Below are positions 1-11,221 of a stretch of 64,000 nt of DNA, in pieces. The stretch's first letter is position 1. Every line of letters starts with the position of its first letter. This DNA comes from Imbricaverruca yamaguchii (taxonomy: Eukaryota > Arthropoda > Thecostraca > Neoverrucidae), in contig JAOTOL010001431.1 of the NCBI GenBank assembly GCA_034440575.1, forward strand, positions 518,501 to 582,500, given 5' to 3'. The position numbers were made by a program, and so were the translations under genes. The notes under the pieces were generated by a model. That model had not been told where the DNA came from and searched no databases. It saw only the letters and a list, made by a program, of their open reading frames with translations.

Positions 1-186
1 ACAGAGATATATTTCGGTAGAAGTATCTTGCAGGGAGTGGCAACCGACGCGTGAACCGTGCATTTGCCGAGCGTTTAGCTGGTGCGTCCGCGAGCTCGTT
101 TCCAATAATTCCGACGTGGAGCCGGGGTTCGGGAAAATGGCGCCAACTCCCTAAAAATCCCGCTAATGTCTCTAGCAAACGCATTG
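1..186. other. Unannotated left edge
   Basis: No recognisable gene, RNA or repeat is visible in this short stretch before the first satellite block. Small open frames overlap it on both strands but show no family motif. Confidence 0.4.
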
Positions 187-2400
187 AGTCCCATAACAAT
201 CACAATGGGGGCCAAAAATAGTCGCGCAGAAGCTCTTGAAAATGACTCCGGAGCACCTAAAATCCCACAAAGGCACCTGAACATCACATTTGGGCTTCAA
301 AAATCGTTCCGGGACCCTAAGAATGACGCTGAGGGCTTCCAAATGTGGGACCAGTCACTGAAAGTACCGCTGGGGCTCCCAAAATGTTTGACCGTGATCC
401 AGAAAAGTTGCGTCAGGGCCACCGAAAATCACGCTGGGCGCCAAAAAGGCTCGTCGGGCCGCCAAAATCACGATGGACCCAAAAGGTCTGGTCGGGATCC
501 CTTATAATCGCACTTTGGCCCCCAGAACGTCCCATCGGTGCCCCTGGAAATCACGCTGGGAGTACAAAAAAATAGTCGTGCCGTGGTCCTTGAAAGTCAC
601 GATGGGGCCTCAAAAGTTCGTGCCTGGGACACGAAAATCACGCTGGGGTCGAAAAAGTCGGATCCAGATTCTCCAAATGTCTGGACACGAAAATCACGCT
701 GGAGACACCAAAATGTTCAGCCTGGGCCAATGAAAATCATGTTGAACCTGAAGGCACCAAAAAGTCTTGCCCGGGGACCTTCAAAATCAAGCTAGTGGCT
801 TCCTAGGTCGCGCCGGGGTCCCAAAAGCCTGATGGAAAACACACGATAAATGAAGCTTTGGCAAAGAAAAAACAGTCCAGACATGGAAAATCATTCTGGG
901 GAAAATCATTCGAAAATAATCATTCTAGTTAGCAATCGCTCCAAAAGAAACAAAAACGTGTTGTGCCCCCAAAGGCGTCTCGAGGCCACTAAAACTGGCG
1001 ATAGGCATCCCAACTAATGACGACATGGTCTAAAAATCAAAAACGTCGCGTCGCTGCCCTGGGAAACCACACTGGGCCACAAAAGTCGTGGCGAAGCCCC
1101 ACAAGTGGCAGCTGACTTCTCAAAAATCAATTCCTACCCAGAACGTCAATCTGCGGTCACAACAAAGATGCGCCAAAGATCACAAAACACGTCAAAACAC
1201 CCGAAAAAGAATCACTTTCGAGCAACAAAAATACAAACATAATGAAACCCGAGGAATCGTAACGGAGCCCAGAAATATCGGGCAGGAGGCCAGCAAAAAA
1301 TAAAGTCGACAAAAGTGTACTTCATCGAGACAACCCGAACAACCGGAAAATTCAGAACAGGTCCGGAAAGAAAGCTCCCATAAGGGCCTTTCTACTCTGA
1401 AGGTTGCCATTGGCTTTAAAAAAAAATTAGTTGAGCTGCCGCACTGGTATACCAAGGAGGCAACTCCCCCGCTTCATCCTGAAAAGGCGGACCCCAAGAA
1501 CCCAAGAATGGCGCCTGGGCCCCCAAGAATGGTTCTTAGGCACCATAAATTATCATCGGGGCCCAGAATTATCGGTTATATATAAATACAGCTGGCACCA
1601 AGAACTTGCACTTGGCCCGAAAATTTTCGCCGGGGAACACAAAAATCGCGCTGGGGCACAGATAAGTCCAACGTGCAAAGTGAACTAGCACCAAGCACCC
1701 CCCACCCAAAAAAAAGAGACATATATCACGATTGGGACCCAAAATTCCTGTCGATAGTCTTAGAAATTCTGGTCGAGGGGAATTTTTAAAATCTTACAAA
1801 TTCCCCTCGTGCCTCCAAACAATTAGTGTCGATGGCCCAAAATAAGCACAGCGTGGCGCAGAAAAAAAAACGCATGGGCACCTGACAAGAATGAAGCCGG
1901 AGCTCTCCAAAATAGTTTTTTTTTAAATAAATGTCCGAGCCAGGAAAATCGCTCCTTAGCCTAAACGTACCACCAGATGCATTAACAAATAGCATACGGA
2001 ACCGAAAAACGTACCAGAGCTCGAAAAATCGCGGAGGGACATTAAAATGCTACCAGGGGCCTGAAAAAAACCAGGCCGTGGTTCGGACTTTACATAAGTC
2101 AGAAGTCATTTAAAAAAATTGCGCCCAGCACAGAAAACTGGATTAGGATGCACCCGGAACCACACGCCACGGCACGAAAAGTAGGGACGGGAACCAGAGA
2201 AATGATACGGGATCCCACAATATCGCGCTAGGGTCCCACCCATTTGAGCGAGGAACTCCAAATATGCATAGTGGAACCCTATGCATATTTGTACAACTGG
2301 AGGACGAAAATACCGCGGGCCCTCCAAAGCGCACCGAGTCTGCCAAAAAGCAGCAAGGCCTTAAAACATGCGTTACAGCCCTAAATAACCACACCGGAAG
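187..2400. repeat. Degenerate 40-46-bp satellite, block 1
   Basis: A phrase like AAAATCACGCTGGGG followed by CCCAAAA and a G-rich stretch recurs about every 40-46 bases, for example near 426, 465, 505, 547, 593, 637 and 692, and fades towards 2400. Units differ by substitutions and small indels, so the array is old. The short open frames here simply cross repeat units. A second block of the same family lies at 45505-46205. Confidence 0.7.
2259..2291. repeat. Short perfect hairpin
   Basis: Arms 2259-2271 and 2279-2291 are exact 13-base reverse complements around a 7-base loop. It lies at the decayed end of the satellite and no transcript context is visible, so no function is assigned. Confidence 0.6.
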
Positions 2401-3590
2401 TTTGGGATAGACCTAGTTTCGGACACGGCCTCAGTTCGGTAGCCCATCTGGGAGCGTATCTAACCAAAGAGATGAGCGGTTATTCGGATTTCTTAGCCAC
2501 CAGAAAACGTTAGAAGAGAGAACTAATGATCGAATTGCATTCAGCATGGACCCTTGTGGCTCTTCAGTCTGAACACGTTATGACTTTATGATGTGCCGTA
2601 TGTTGTCACCTGTCAGCTATTTTGCACTGAATTGTTGGTCCCAAAATAAGAGCTTCCATTCCGTTCCAGCTGGGTGTCACATGATGTAGCTGTAGCATTA
2701 CATTTCAAGTGGCGGATATTCTAAGGTGCACGATGTGTACTGTACATACATGTGTAAATGATGTGTACATACATGGATGATTGAGGTGACTGATCACCTC
2801 GCTAACCACGCGTTGGAGTTGGACCATGAGGACGAACACCATATCATGCATGTATATTTACTGCGTTTTTTCTTTGCCCCAGTCTGTCAATCTGCCCATC
2901 TTGGTCTACAACACACCGGATGGGATAATTTTCAACCAGCGATCACCCATCTTTCCTGTTTCCCACCCTCTCCAGCATCAGTGATGATACTTCTTTTGCT
3001 ACAGGCTAGCAAGTAAGTTACGTTCTTCCTTATTCTTTCTCCTCACCAACATCGGTGAACGTTTATAACGGGGACATCTTAGAGACGTATTGTACTACAT
3101 CATGGAAACTGGGGCACACTAGGATCCTGGTGTGCCCTGATTTAGTTAAGAGTGGCTGCGAGGGTCGCGGGATCGCGGCGGCCGAAGACTGGAGCGAGTT
3201 CGCCAATCACCGCAGGCCGAGCGCCGCGCTCCGGAGCGCGACGCCACGACGGAAGAGCTTGAGACGTCACCTCGGTCAGAAAATTACGGTCCAGGGAACT
3301 CACAGCTTGCTTTTAGCGATTATTATATGAGAAAGTGGTAGAGATGCACGCCATTGCGCTATGCCAGAAATGGATATATTTTGCATTATACACGACATTT
3401 GAAAACCGGTAGCAGCTGAGGGCGAACCGCGCTCATCGGTGGAAATGTGGTGTGTCTTGGAGTGCGTCTCACTACGTCACTTACGCAAAAGTACTATATT
3501 TTTCGAATCAGCTGACCATACGCGGCACCCCGTGCCAGTGCGAATCAGGATGGGATATCCAGCTGTGGCGCAACCCGGCACTGCTCGCCG
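2401..3590. other. Unannotated stretch
   Basis: About 1.2 kb with no recognised domain, RNA gene or repeat. Open frames of 79 and 91 codons (2777-3016 and 3055-3330) carry no motif I recognise. A GC-rich patch near 3165-3260 looks different from its surroundings but stays unidentified. Confidence 0.4.
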
Positions 3591-3599
3591 CACACTCAA

Positions 3600-4260
3600 C
3601 ACCCGGCCAGAGCCCAGCCGACGCCCAGTTCGCGCCCCCAGCCTCAGCCCGGTCTGCGCCCAACCCGTGCCCAGCCTCAGCCCGGTCCGCGCTCAGGTCG
3701 TGCCCAGCCAGGGCCCTGCCCGCGCCACGCTTTGGCTCGATGCAGATTCGCGTGCCCAGCTGGGGCCCGGTCCGCGCCCAGTCCGCGCCACGCTTGTGCT
3801 CGGCGTAGACTCGCGCGCCCAGCCGGGCCCGGTCCGTGACCAGTCCCTGCCCAGCCGGGGCCCGGTCTGTGCCCAGTCCGCGCCACGCTTGTGCTCGGCG
3901 TAGACTCGCGCGCCCAGCCGGGCCCGGTCCGTGACCAGTCCCTGCCCAGCCGGGGCCCGGTCCGTGACCAGTCCCTGCCCAGCCGGGGCCCGGTCCGTGC
4001 CCAGTCCCTGCCCAGCCGGGGCCCGGTCCGTGCCCAGTCCCTGCCCAGCTGGGGCCCGGTCCGCGCCCAGTCCGCGCCACGCCTGTGCTCGGCGTAGACT
4101 CGCATGCCCGGTCGCTGCCCAGCTGGGCCCCGGTCGGAAAACCGACGGGGCCATGTCGGGCCCCAGCGAAAAATGTTGCATGGGCCAACTGGGGCCCAGT
4201 CGGGCTGCCCGGTCGCTGCCCTGCCGTCTGCCCTGCCGTCTGCCCAGTTGGGGCCCGGTT
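3600..4260. repeat. GC-rich 33-bp minisatellite
   Basis: The core unit of 33 bases (CCCAGCCGGGGCCCGGTCCG plus CAGTCCCTG and variants) repeats from about 3755 to 4110, with more degenerate copies on both sides. A longer unit with a GCTCGGCGTAGACTCG segment recurs near 3796, 3892 and 4088, so there is a higher-order pattern. Because 33 is a multiple of three, long frames of 11-residue repeats are open on both strands. I read them as a by-product of the array, not as proteins. Confidence 0.8.
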
Positions 4261-4384
4261 TAAATGCTGGCTGGGGAAAAAAACCTGCTATTACAAAAGA
4301 ATCCATCGGTCGTGAAATGTTCCAAGTCCAGCGACAAGTGTGAATTTGAAGGTACTTCTACTGCGATGATCGGATTCTAGAACA

Positions 4385-5505
4385 AATGTGCGTAAGGACA
4401 AATGTACGTATGACAGATGTACGAAAGCAAATGCACGCAAGCGCAGATGTAAGTATGGCAATTGTACGTAAGCGCAGATGTACGTATGGCAAATGTACGT
4501 ATGCGCAAATGTACGTATGCGCAAAAATACGTAAGAGCAAATGTACGTAAGCGCAAAAGCATGTATGCGCAAATGTACGTAAGCGCAAACGTATGTACGC
4601 GTAAATGTACGTAAGTGCAAATGTACGTAAGCACAAAAGTATGTATGCGAAAATGTATACAAGCCCAAATGTACGTATGCGCAAAAGTATGTAAATGCAA
4701 ATGAACGCAAGCGCAAAAATACGTATGCGCAAATGTACGTGAGCGCAAAAGTACGTAAGCGTAAATGTACGTATGCGCAAAAATACGTATGCGCAAACGT
4801 ACGTAAGCGCACTTGTACGTAAGCGCAAATCCACGTACGCGCAAGTGTACGTATGTGCAAAAATGCGTATGCGTATATGTATGTAATTGCAAGTGTACGT
4901 AAGCGCAAAAGCGATTCCAGAACAAATGTACGGAAAGACAAATGTACGTATGGCATATGTACGAAAGCAAATGTACGTAAGCAGTTGTACGTATGTGCTA
5001 CAGTGCGTGTGGCAGATTACATAAGAGCATGTGTGCGTAAGCGCGAAAGTACGTATGGTAAATGTATGTATAGCAAATGTGTATAAGAGAAAATGAACGC
5101 ATGGTTAATATACGTAAGCAAATTTACGTAAACGCAAATGTACGTATGAGCAAATGTACGTAAGTGCAAATGTGCATATGCACAAATGTACCTTAGTGCA
5201 AAAGTACGTATGCACAAATGTACGTTTGCGCGAACGTACACAATCGCAAAAGTACGTACGCAAAAGTACTTTTATACGCAAAAGTACGTATAAAAGTATG
5301 TAAGTACAGCTTTACGCAACATAGGTGTATGAAAGCCCTCGTGTACGTATGTACACATGCACGTATACGCAAGTGTACGTATGCGTAAAAGTACGTATGT
5401 GCAAATGTACGTAAGCGCAAAAGTACGTATGCGCAAATGTAAGTAAGCGCAAATATACGCATGCGAAAAAGTACACATGCGCAAATGTACGTAAACGCAA
5501 AAGTA
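4385..5505 (+). repeat. 16-bp satellite, block 1
   Basis: About 70 head-to-tail copies of a 16-base unit, GCGCAAATGTACGTAA/T with variants. The unit is rich in ACGT and GTAC palindromes. The long minus-strand frames across it, with repeating Tyr/Cys/Ala/Leu/Arg/Thr, only reflect the unit. Further copies lie at 7136-7230 in the same orientation and at 7855-8245 inverted. Confidence 0.9.
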
Positions 5506-5849
5506 CGATGATGATGATGAGCGAATTATAGCAGCCGGTGGGTGATATCGGCTCCTTACGTCGGTTTAGGTCGGTTGGAGGTGGTGGTCTGGACGGTACC
5601 TGGTAATAGTTGTGGGGTGGCGGTCATCACCTTTCGTGTGAGCATTTCAAGAAACATGTCATACACTGCTGTCATGTCATACACTGTTTGTTTTCTCTTC
5701 CTTTTTTCCTTGACCTTGTTTTATTTGTTTATTTTTCTGTTCTTTTTGTGTCTTTGTTTGTTTGTTTGTTTTTCTCATCATTTCTTTTTACGTTTGTTTC
5801 AGGTTCTAGTGTCGGCCTGGCACCAGCCTGTTTCGCTTTTTTCGCTTTT

Positions 5850-7066
5850 TTTGCACATGTCATGGGCAGAGTTGAGAGATTGGGTTGAGGAGTTGTTCGG
5901 ATGTCTGTTCGGATGCTGTCTATTGTCGAATGGATTTGTTACGTGTTCTGGTTTTCATGGTTGTTGTGCTTGGTTTGTTGGTGTTGTGCTTGTTTTTTGG
6001 TTGCTAGTGTTGTCGGTGCTTGGGTAGTCTGAGGGGTGGTTCCTGGGGTGTCTGAGCTAATGCATTCGTCATCTGAGTCTGCTATCGGCCCATATTGGAG
6101 GGGTGTTTTTTTTTTGCGTCGTGCAGGTGGTGCTTGGGGTTCTTGGGGTGGCTCTGGGGGGAGTGATAGGGGTGGTGATTTGTGCTTCGCGGTGTGGTAT
6201 GAGAAGAGATGCCTGTGCGTTTGCCGTGAATTTTGTCATGGGTTCTGGCCGAATGACTATTGCAGGGTCCATCTGGCTTTCCTGAGGGGTGAATGTATGT
6301 TGTGTCTGCGTGGGCTGGGCGGGGAACAGCGGGTACTGTTCGTCACCCCACACCCTTGCCCGCGACGGGGCTATCCCCTCGATGTGGATGAGTCGGAGGA
6401 TGTCTTTCTCCTTCCTCCACCGAGGACAAGCTCTGTCCCGGAAGCTGTGGTCCCCGCCGCAGCCCACGAATTTCCTTGTTTCACTATTGCAGCCGCTAGT
6501 GTTGTGTGGGTCGGCACAGAGGTCACATGTGGGTTTTGTGTGTTTGCAGCCCCCTCGTGTGGCCATATCCTTGACTAAAGGAGCAGCGGCGAGAGAGGGG
6601 TGCGCGTGGTGTTACTTTGTATGTGATGTAATCAGCTTTGATGTGTGGGTTGTTGTTTGGAGGTGAAAGTCATGATGAAAATGTGAGTGTTTGGTTTGTT
6701 TGTGAGGGAGGAGGCCGGTATACCGAGGAGATCCCCTGGCTCGCAAGTCTGCGAGCCAATCTCTCCGCTGGCATCCACTCCAGCTCCCATGCGCGTATGA
6801 TCCCCTGAGACGTGTTGAGGTGTGTATCTGGTGTTATGGTGACCTGTTTGTTTGAGAGGTGTGTTATGTGCTCTAAGATGTTTGAGTCCTTGGTGTTGCA
6901 GGCCTGGATCAAGAGCTCCCCCGATTTTAGATGGTCTGACGGGTGATTTCAGTCTCCACCTTCCAAGGGTCAAGGATGATCATAGGGTGACCATCGACCC
7001 GGCGGCAGAGACAGAAATCACCCGTCGGTTTGCTTGTTCTGGTGTTGGTGGGCATGGTGCGTAGAA
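5850..7066 (-). pseudogene. LINE ORF1 (gag-like, zinc knuckle) remnant
   Basis: Read on the minus strand from about 7066, with at least one frameshift near 6900 and further breaks near 6570-6660. The front part shows the jockey/CR1 ORF1 signature: a VTITPD..LNTSQGIIR core followed by LASQGISSVYR. The back part, about 6566 to 6340, has a run of cysteine knuckles: GHTRGGC, CDLCADPHNTSGC and CGGDH..RDRACPRW, then KEKDILRL, which normally precedes the ORF1 end. After that the frame becomes Pro/Thr/Gln-rich. ORF1 proteins of this family bind RNA in the retrotransposition particle. This copy is broken and should be inactive. Family assignment is from motif order only. Confidence 0.75.
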
Positions 7067-7113
7067 GTGTTCAGTTTGGGTCTTGGGTTTGGTGGTGGAG
7101 TAGGAGAGAAAGG

Positions 7114-7135
7114 AGTACACTTTACAAAGTGTACT
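7114..7135. repeat. Perfect 10-bp palindrome at element edge
   Basis: AGTACACTTT, two spacer bases, then its exact complement. It marks the junction between the ORF1-only element and the resumed 16-bp array, and may be a by-product of insertion or part of the element's 5' end. Confidence 0.5.
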
Positions 7136-7230
7136 CAAAAGTACGCATGCGCAAATGTAGGTAAGCGCAAATGAATGTAAGCGCAAGTGTACGTACGCGC
7201 AAAAGTACGTATGAGCAAATGTATGTAAGT
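7136..7230 (+). repeat. 16-bp satellite, block 2
   Basis: About six copies of the same unit and orientation as 4385-5505, resuming after the LINE remnant. This supports a once continuous array. Confidence 0.85.
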
Positions 7231-7854
7231 ATAAACAAAGATATAAACGCCCAAAGGCCTAGAAGTTCCACTGCCGAAAAGTATATGAACCAGTGTCAAA
7301 TGACAAAATGTCCAAAGGTACAAAGGCATACAACCGAGGACCCAAAACATAACAGAACATGTCTGAATGAATCGACACTACTGTAAGGAGACAAAACCAT
7401 AAGGGGCCGCATGTCTCTTTCATGAACAACGGCAGTACCCTGGCGTTTACAGAGGCTGCCGAACAGGGGAGTCAGAGGTCCAGTGACCCCATGGAATGAC
7501 AAAGAGAGTTGGCATCCTTTTGCTTATGAGCCCGTATTGGGAAAGCCCCTTGGGTCTATGGTAGGCCCCATGGATTGTAGGAGGTCCAGGGGCATTGAGG
7601 CATCATCTAAGCCCTCCTGGTTCTATAGGAGCCTGGTATTACAGGCCTTCGAGTGATTGAAGGAATTACTGGAGTACTAGGTACTACAGGATACTGGAGT
7701 TATCGTGGGGAAGGCGTTGATATTTGAAAATTATATGGGGGCAGAATACATGAAGGCAATGGGCGAGCCCAAGCGAATCGGGATGGGGTGGGACACTCCA
7801 TATGATATCGTGTTAAAAGTTAAAATTATTGGGTGGCGCTTAAGTACACAGCGT
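7231..7854. other. Spacer between satellite blocks
   Basis: About 620 bases of unique-looking sequence between same-orientation and inverted blocks of the 16-bp satellite. No domain or RNA signature was recognised. Confidence 0.4.
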
Positions 7855-8245
7855 TTACATACCTTCGCGCATACGTACTTTTGCGTTTACGTACCTTTGC
7901 GCTTACGAACATTTTCGTATACGTACATTTGCGCATACGTACTTTTGCGTTTACGTAATTTGCGCTTACGTACATTTGCATTTACGTACACGTGCGTACC
8001 CGTACTTTTGCGCATACGTGCATTTGCGCTTACGTACATTTCCGAATACTTACTTTTGCGCTTGCGCACATTTGCGCATACCTATATTTGCCATACGTAC
8101 TTTTGCGCTTACGTACATTAACCATACGTACATCTGCGCTTACGTACAAATGTCATACGTACATCTGCGCTTACGTACATTTGCTTACGTACATTTGCGT
8201 ACGTACATCTGCCATACGTACATTTGCTTTACGTACATTTGTCCG
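7855..8245 (-). repeat. 16-bp satellite, inverted block
   Basis: About 24 copies of the 16-base unit in reverse orientation (TTACGTACATTTGCGC). Its outer edge, CATTTGTCCGG..CCGATGATCG, mirrors the outer edge of block 1 (CGATGATCGGATTCTAGAAC near 4364), so the two array ends form an inverted pair about 3.9 kb apart. Confidence 0.85.
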
Positions 8246-10550
8246 GTTACCCGATGATCGTTGTTTTTCAAGACCATAAGTTGCTGTTAGGTATAGGCGC
8301 GCCCAGGGGCCTGCCCCCTCCCCTGGCGGTGAAAGTTGTGTTCACTGTTAAAATTATCGGGTTCTCTATCCAAGTGTTGAACCGCGGTACTTTGCGAAAT
8401 GTCTGGGTGCGCCCCTGCTGTTGACCCTGGCCCTCCCACTTTTTGAGACGTTCCTACGCCTATGCCCCAGGTACGTCGCTGGAGGAGGGGGTAGGATTTA
8501 GGGCTGGGTGCGCGCCGAAAATTCACCTACCCCCAAATAGGTTGGCTAAATCCGCCGGTGATGCCATATTATATTGATTAGGTACGAGCAAGGAACCCCA
8601 TCTAGTGAAAATCACTAGGATGAGGCCCTGAGCTGGGGGTCTGGAAAACCAGAGGCACAAGGTTCAATTACCGCCATGCTCACTCTTCCTGCCAGGATGA
8701 GAGGCCCCAGACGCCATATAGCCTCTGCTGGTGCGCCGTGTACAATCCCCACGATGACAATTCCTTCATCCGCCCCTGTAGCACCCAAACCGGGGAGACA
8801 ATTCTCAAAGAACATGGCTACCTGGTACGTTCCGACACTCACCTGTCAGCACCTTTCCTTTATTGCTGGACATGTTGATTGTGCACGGGTAGGGGTTCAA
8901 CTCGGAGCGAACAGCCCACCACAACTCCCACTACCCGTCTCAATTCTCTACATCCAGCAGACCGATGCTCTGCGGTAGCTCAAGGCCAAGATAACTAGAG
9001 ACAACAGGTACTCCAAAGTTGGCTGTTCTAGTATAGTTAGTTGAAACTAGACAAAACCTACGCCAGGTGACGTCATATACCAGAAGCGCTTTTTTATTCC
9101 GGAATACTGCTGAATTATGCTCTAGTTTTGGACTATACCAATAAATCTACTAAATATGGTGCTTTCATTTTAGCACAATTATGGCGCTTTTCTCACGATT
9201 AGTTTCCCCGTTGGTTGTAAAGCATATTAGTCATTCATTGAAACTTGAATATTTTGTCTTATACTGCTAGCGTCCTGGTGGCTTGGAAACGAAAGGTACC
9301 ATACCCATAATTAATTTATCCATGGCGCGGTTGATATTGAGAACGCACCTCAGACAATTTATGCGAATTAAGGCCTTATACCCACAATGTCAACTTGGTC
9401 AGCATGTCATTGATGCAATCTGGTGGTTAATGTTAGCATGTGCGTTGGCCCCCTGTCAGTTATCAAATTGTTTCTGTGTGCTATATGTAATCATGCCATA
9501 CTGTACCATTCACCAACTTGTGGACAATTTGGTAATTGCTTGCCCATTGTATCATGGCTGGGCAGTAGTGGTAGTAGGAATAAATTGCTGTTACCCCTGC
9601 AATATTGCATGCATGACAGAAATTGGTTCACATGGCGTTAGCGACGCAGCCAATTCATTTCGACTGAAAATGCCGAATAACGGTGTGCGAACATGGGCAA
9701 AGCCACGGTGGGGAATGAACGGGGATGCTTCACCAATCTTGCCAAGTTCCGGGTTAAGCCTTTGACAATGCATGATAATCGAACCGAAATCCTCATGCGG
9801 GCATCTAAAATCCGTCTTAGCGCTTACGGGTTCCACAAAGTTGTTGCCGAATCTAAATCGAGCTTTCATGGTACGAAATGCGTGATTTTTTAATTTTGCG
9901 CCGGCACTCCAGAAAGTTCAGGATTGTCACCGAAATATTTTAGCAAACGTCCGCTCCTGTCAAAACAATGTTTGTCGCAGTCCTGGTGGCGTGTGTTCGC
10001 CGTGTATCGTAAAAGGCGTGGAGCCGAGCTTAGAACTGGGATCGCTCTGACTCCAGCTCGGGTCCAGTCATTTGACTGTTCGGCAGCATGCACAATTGTT
10101 GGTTTTGTCACCTTGATAATCATGTACTGTTATTATATGCACACCTCGAGGAGCAGAGACTAATGTTGGTCGGCGTGTACTGGTGGGAGGGGAAAGGGCA
10201 ACCGTTAGTTTTTAGCTCAATATTTGCAATGCACTGCCGTAGTGCCACAAATGATTAAATTCAGGGAATCCTGTCTCCTGTCCCACCCCCGATGTTCCGC
10301 CGCCCGTGTCAGGAAGGGACTGTGGGCCTGGACACTGTCATAAGCGGTGACGTGTTCCGTATTTCCTATGCCTGGCTGATTAGAAGAAGTGCCCAACCAT
10401 AAATTTAAAGTGGCAGAACCCCAGCCTTGCAGAACATCTGAATATTGAACATTGCAGAATATTTCCCTTCTCTTTATGAAAAAGATCGTCCCATGTGAAC
10501 AGTGTCTTAATTCACTGTCGCTTATTAGAAGGGGTTCCCACGACGCGCAC
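8246..10550. other. Unannotated stretch with SINE-like trace
   Basis: No gene recognised. Sequence at 8500-8560 (AAATCCGCCGGTGATG) resembles ends of hAT-type elements but no mate is seen. At about 8620-8680 a possible A-box, a TCTGG/CCAGA stem and a weak B-box (GGTTCAATTACCG) suggest a decayed tRNA-derived SINE. The remainder is AT-rich unique sequence. Confidence 0.35.
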
Positions 10551-10556
10551 AAAAAG

Positions 10557-10640
10557 CTGCCGGCCTCCAGGCTCGAACCGGCTACCTACGAGTCGGCAAA
10601 CCGATGCGCTACCAACTGCGCTACCAACACCGAGTCGCTC
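10557..10640 (-). repeat. tRNA-derived sequence
   Basis: On the minus strand an A-box-like GTAGCGCAGTTGGTAGCGC is followed by a B-box-like GGTTCGAGCC. A GCGC/GCGC D-stem and an imperfect T-stem can be drawn, but the acceptor halves do not pair and the anticodon arm is poor. This is a tRNA pseudogene or SINE head, not a working tRNA. It abuts the long hairpin that starts near 10631. Confidence 0.5.
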
Positions 10641-11221
10641 GGCCCGCTTAAGTTAAATAGTGTCGATGGATATGACATGGGTCTAAATAACACCATTTTA
10701 TACAATAACTAACACATTCGTGTGAAAGTCTCCCATGATTATCGAAATACCATGAAAGAAGCTTTCAGATGACGTATAATTTGCACCACTCACGTATACT
10801 TGTTAGCCAGGAACGTACGCGGAAAAGTACCAATTCTTGCTGTCGTGATAATGTGCTGAGCCCAAATCAGCGCCCAGATGACGTCCCCGGCTGCCAATGA
10901 ACATTGACAGGGGCCGGCTCAAGGCGGCCCTTGTCAATGAGCTTTGGCAGCCGGCGACGTCATCTGGGCGCTGATTTGGGTTCAGCAGGTTATCACAACA
11001 GCAAGAAATGGCACTTTTCCGCGTATGTTCCTAACTAGCAAGTATACGTGATAAGTATAAATTATATGTCATCTGAAAGCTTGTTTCATGGTATTTCGAT
11101 AATCATGGTAGGCTTGGTAATCATGGTTTCATGGTCGTGTTAGTTATTGTGTGAAATGGTGTTATTTAGACCCATGCCATATCCATCGACACTATTTAAC
11201 ATAAGCGGAGCGAGGGACTCG
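10631..11221. mobile_element. 591-bp hairpin element (MITE-like)
   Basis: Two arms of about 290 bases are reverse complements with scattered mismatches and indels. Outer ends are CGAGTCGCTCGGCCCGCTTA at 10631 and its mate ending at 11221. The centre, GCCGGCTGCC..CATTGACA, folds around a loop of about ten bases near 10920. The arms share CCCAAATCAGCGCCCAGATG and ATAGTGTCGATGGATATG. There is no open frame, so it would be a non-autonomous foldback or MITE. No target duplication was identified. Confidence 0.8.

Larger units (their letters stand above)
5506..7135 (-). mobile_element. ORF1-only jockey-like LINE remnant
   Basis: A minus-strand non-LTR element sits between two stretches of the 16-bp satellite, so it appears inserted in that array. 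Its 5' side is at right and its 3' end at left, where the minus strand finishes in a short (ATC)n tail next to array sequence (about 5499-5520). Only ORF1 and flanking non-coding sequence are present; there is no endonuclease or reverse transcriptase. It resembles an internally deleted, HAL1-like element needing a partner for movement. The array repeat itself hides any target duplication. Confidence 0.6.

Noticed and set aside
2777..3330. Two + frames of 79 and 91 codons
   Set aside because: No domain and composition not distinct from background apart from a small GC-rich patch.
3508..4306. Long minus-strand frames with 11-residue Gly/Pro/Arg repeats
   Set aside because: They follow exactly from a 33-bp GC-rich array and are open in several frames on both strands; no start context, splice sites or conserved domain.
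4291..5500. Minus-strand frames rich in Tyr, Cys, Leu and Arg across 4.3-5.5 kb
   Set aside because: A 16-bp repeat read in rotating frames; no independent coding signal.
4385..5505. CRISPR array
   Set aside because: Units are head-to-tail without spacers and the genome is eukaryotic.
10557..10640. A functional tRNA gene
   Set aside because: A-box and B-box are good, but the acceptor halves do not pair and the anticodon arm cannot be formed properly.
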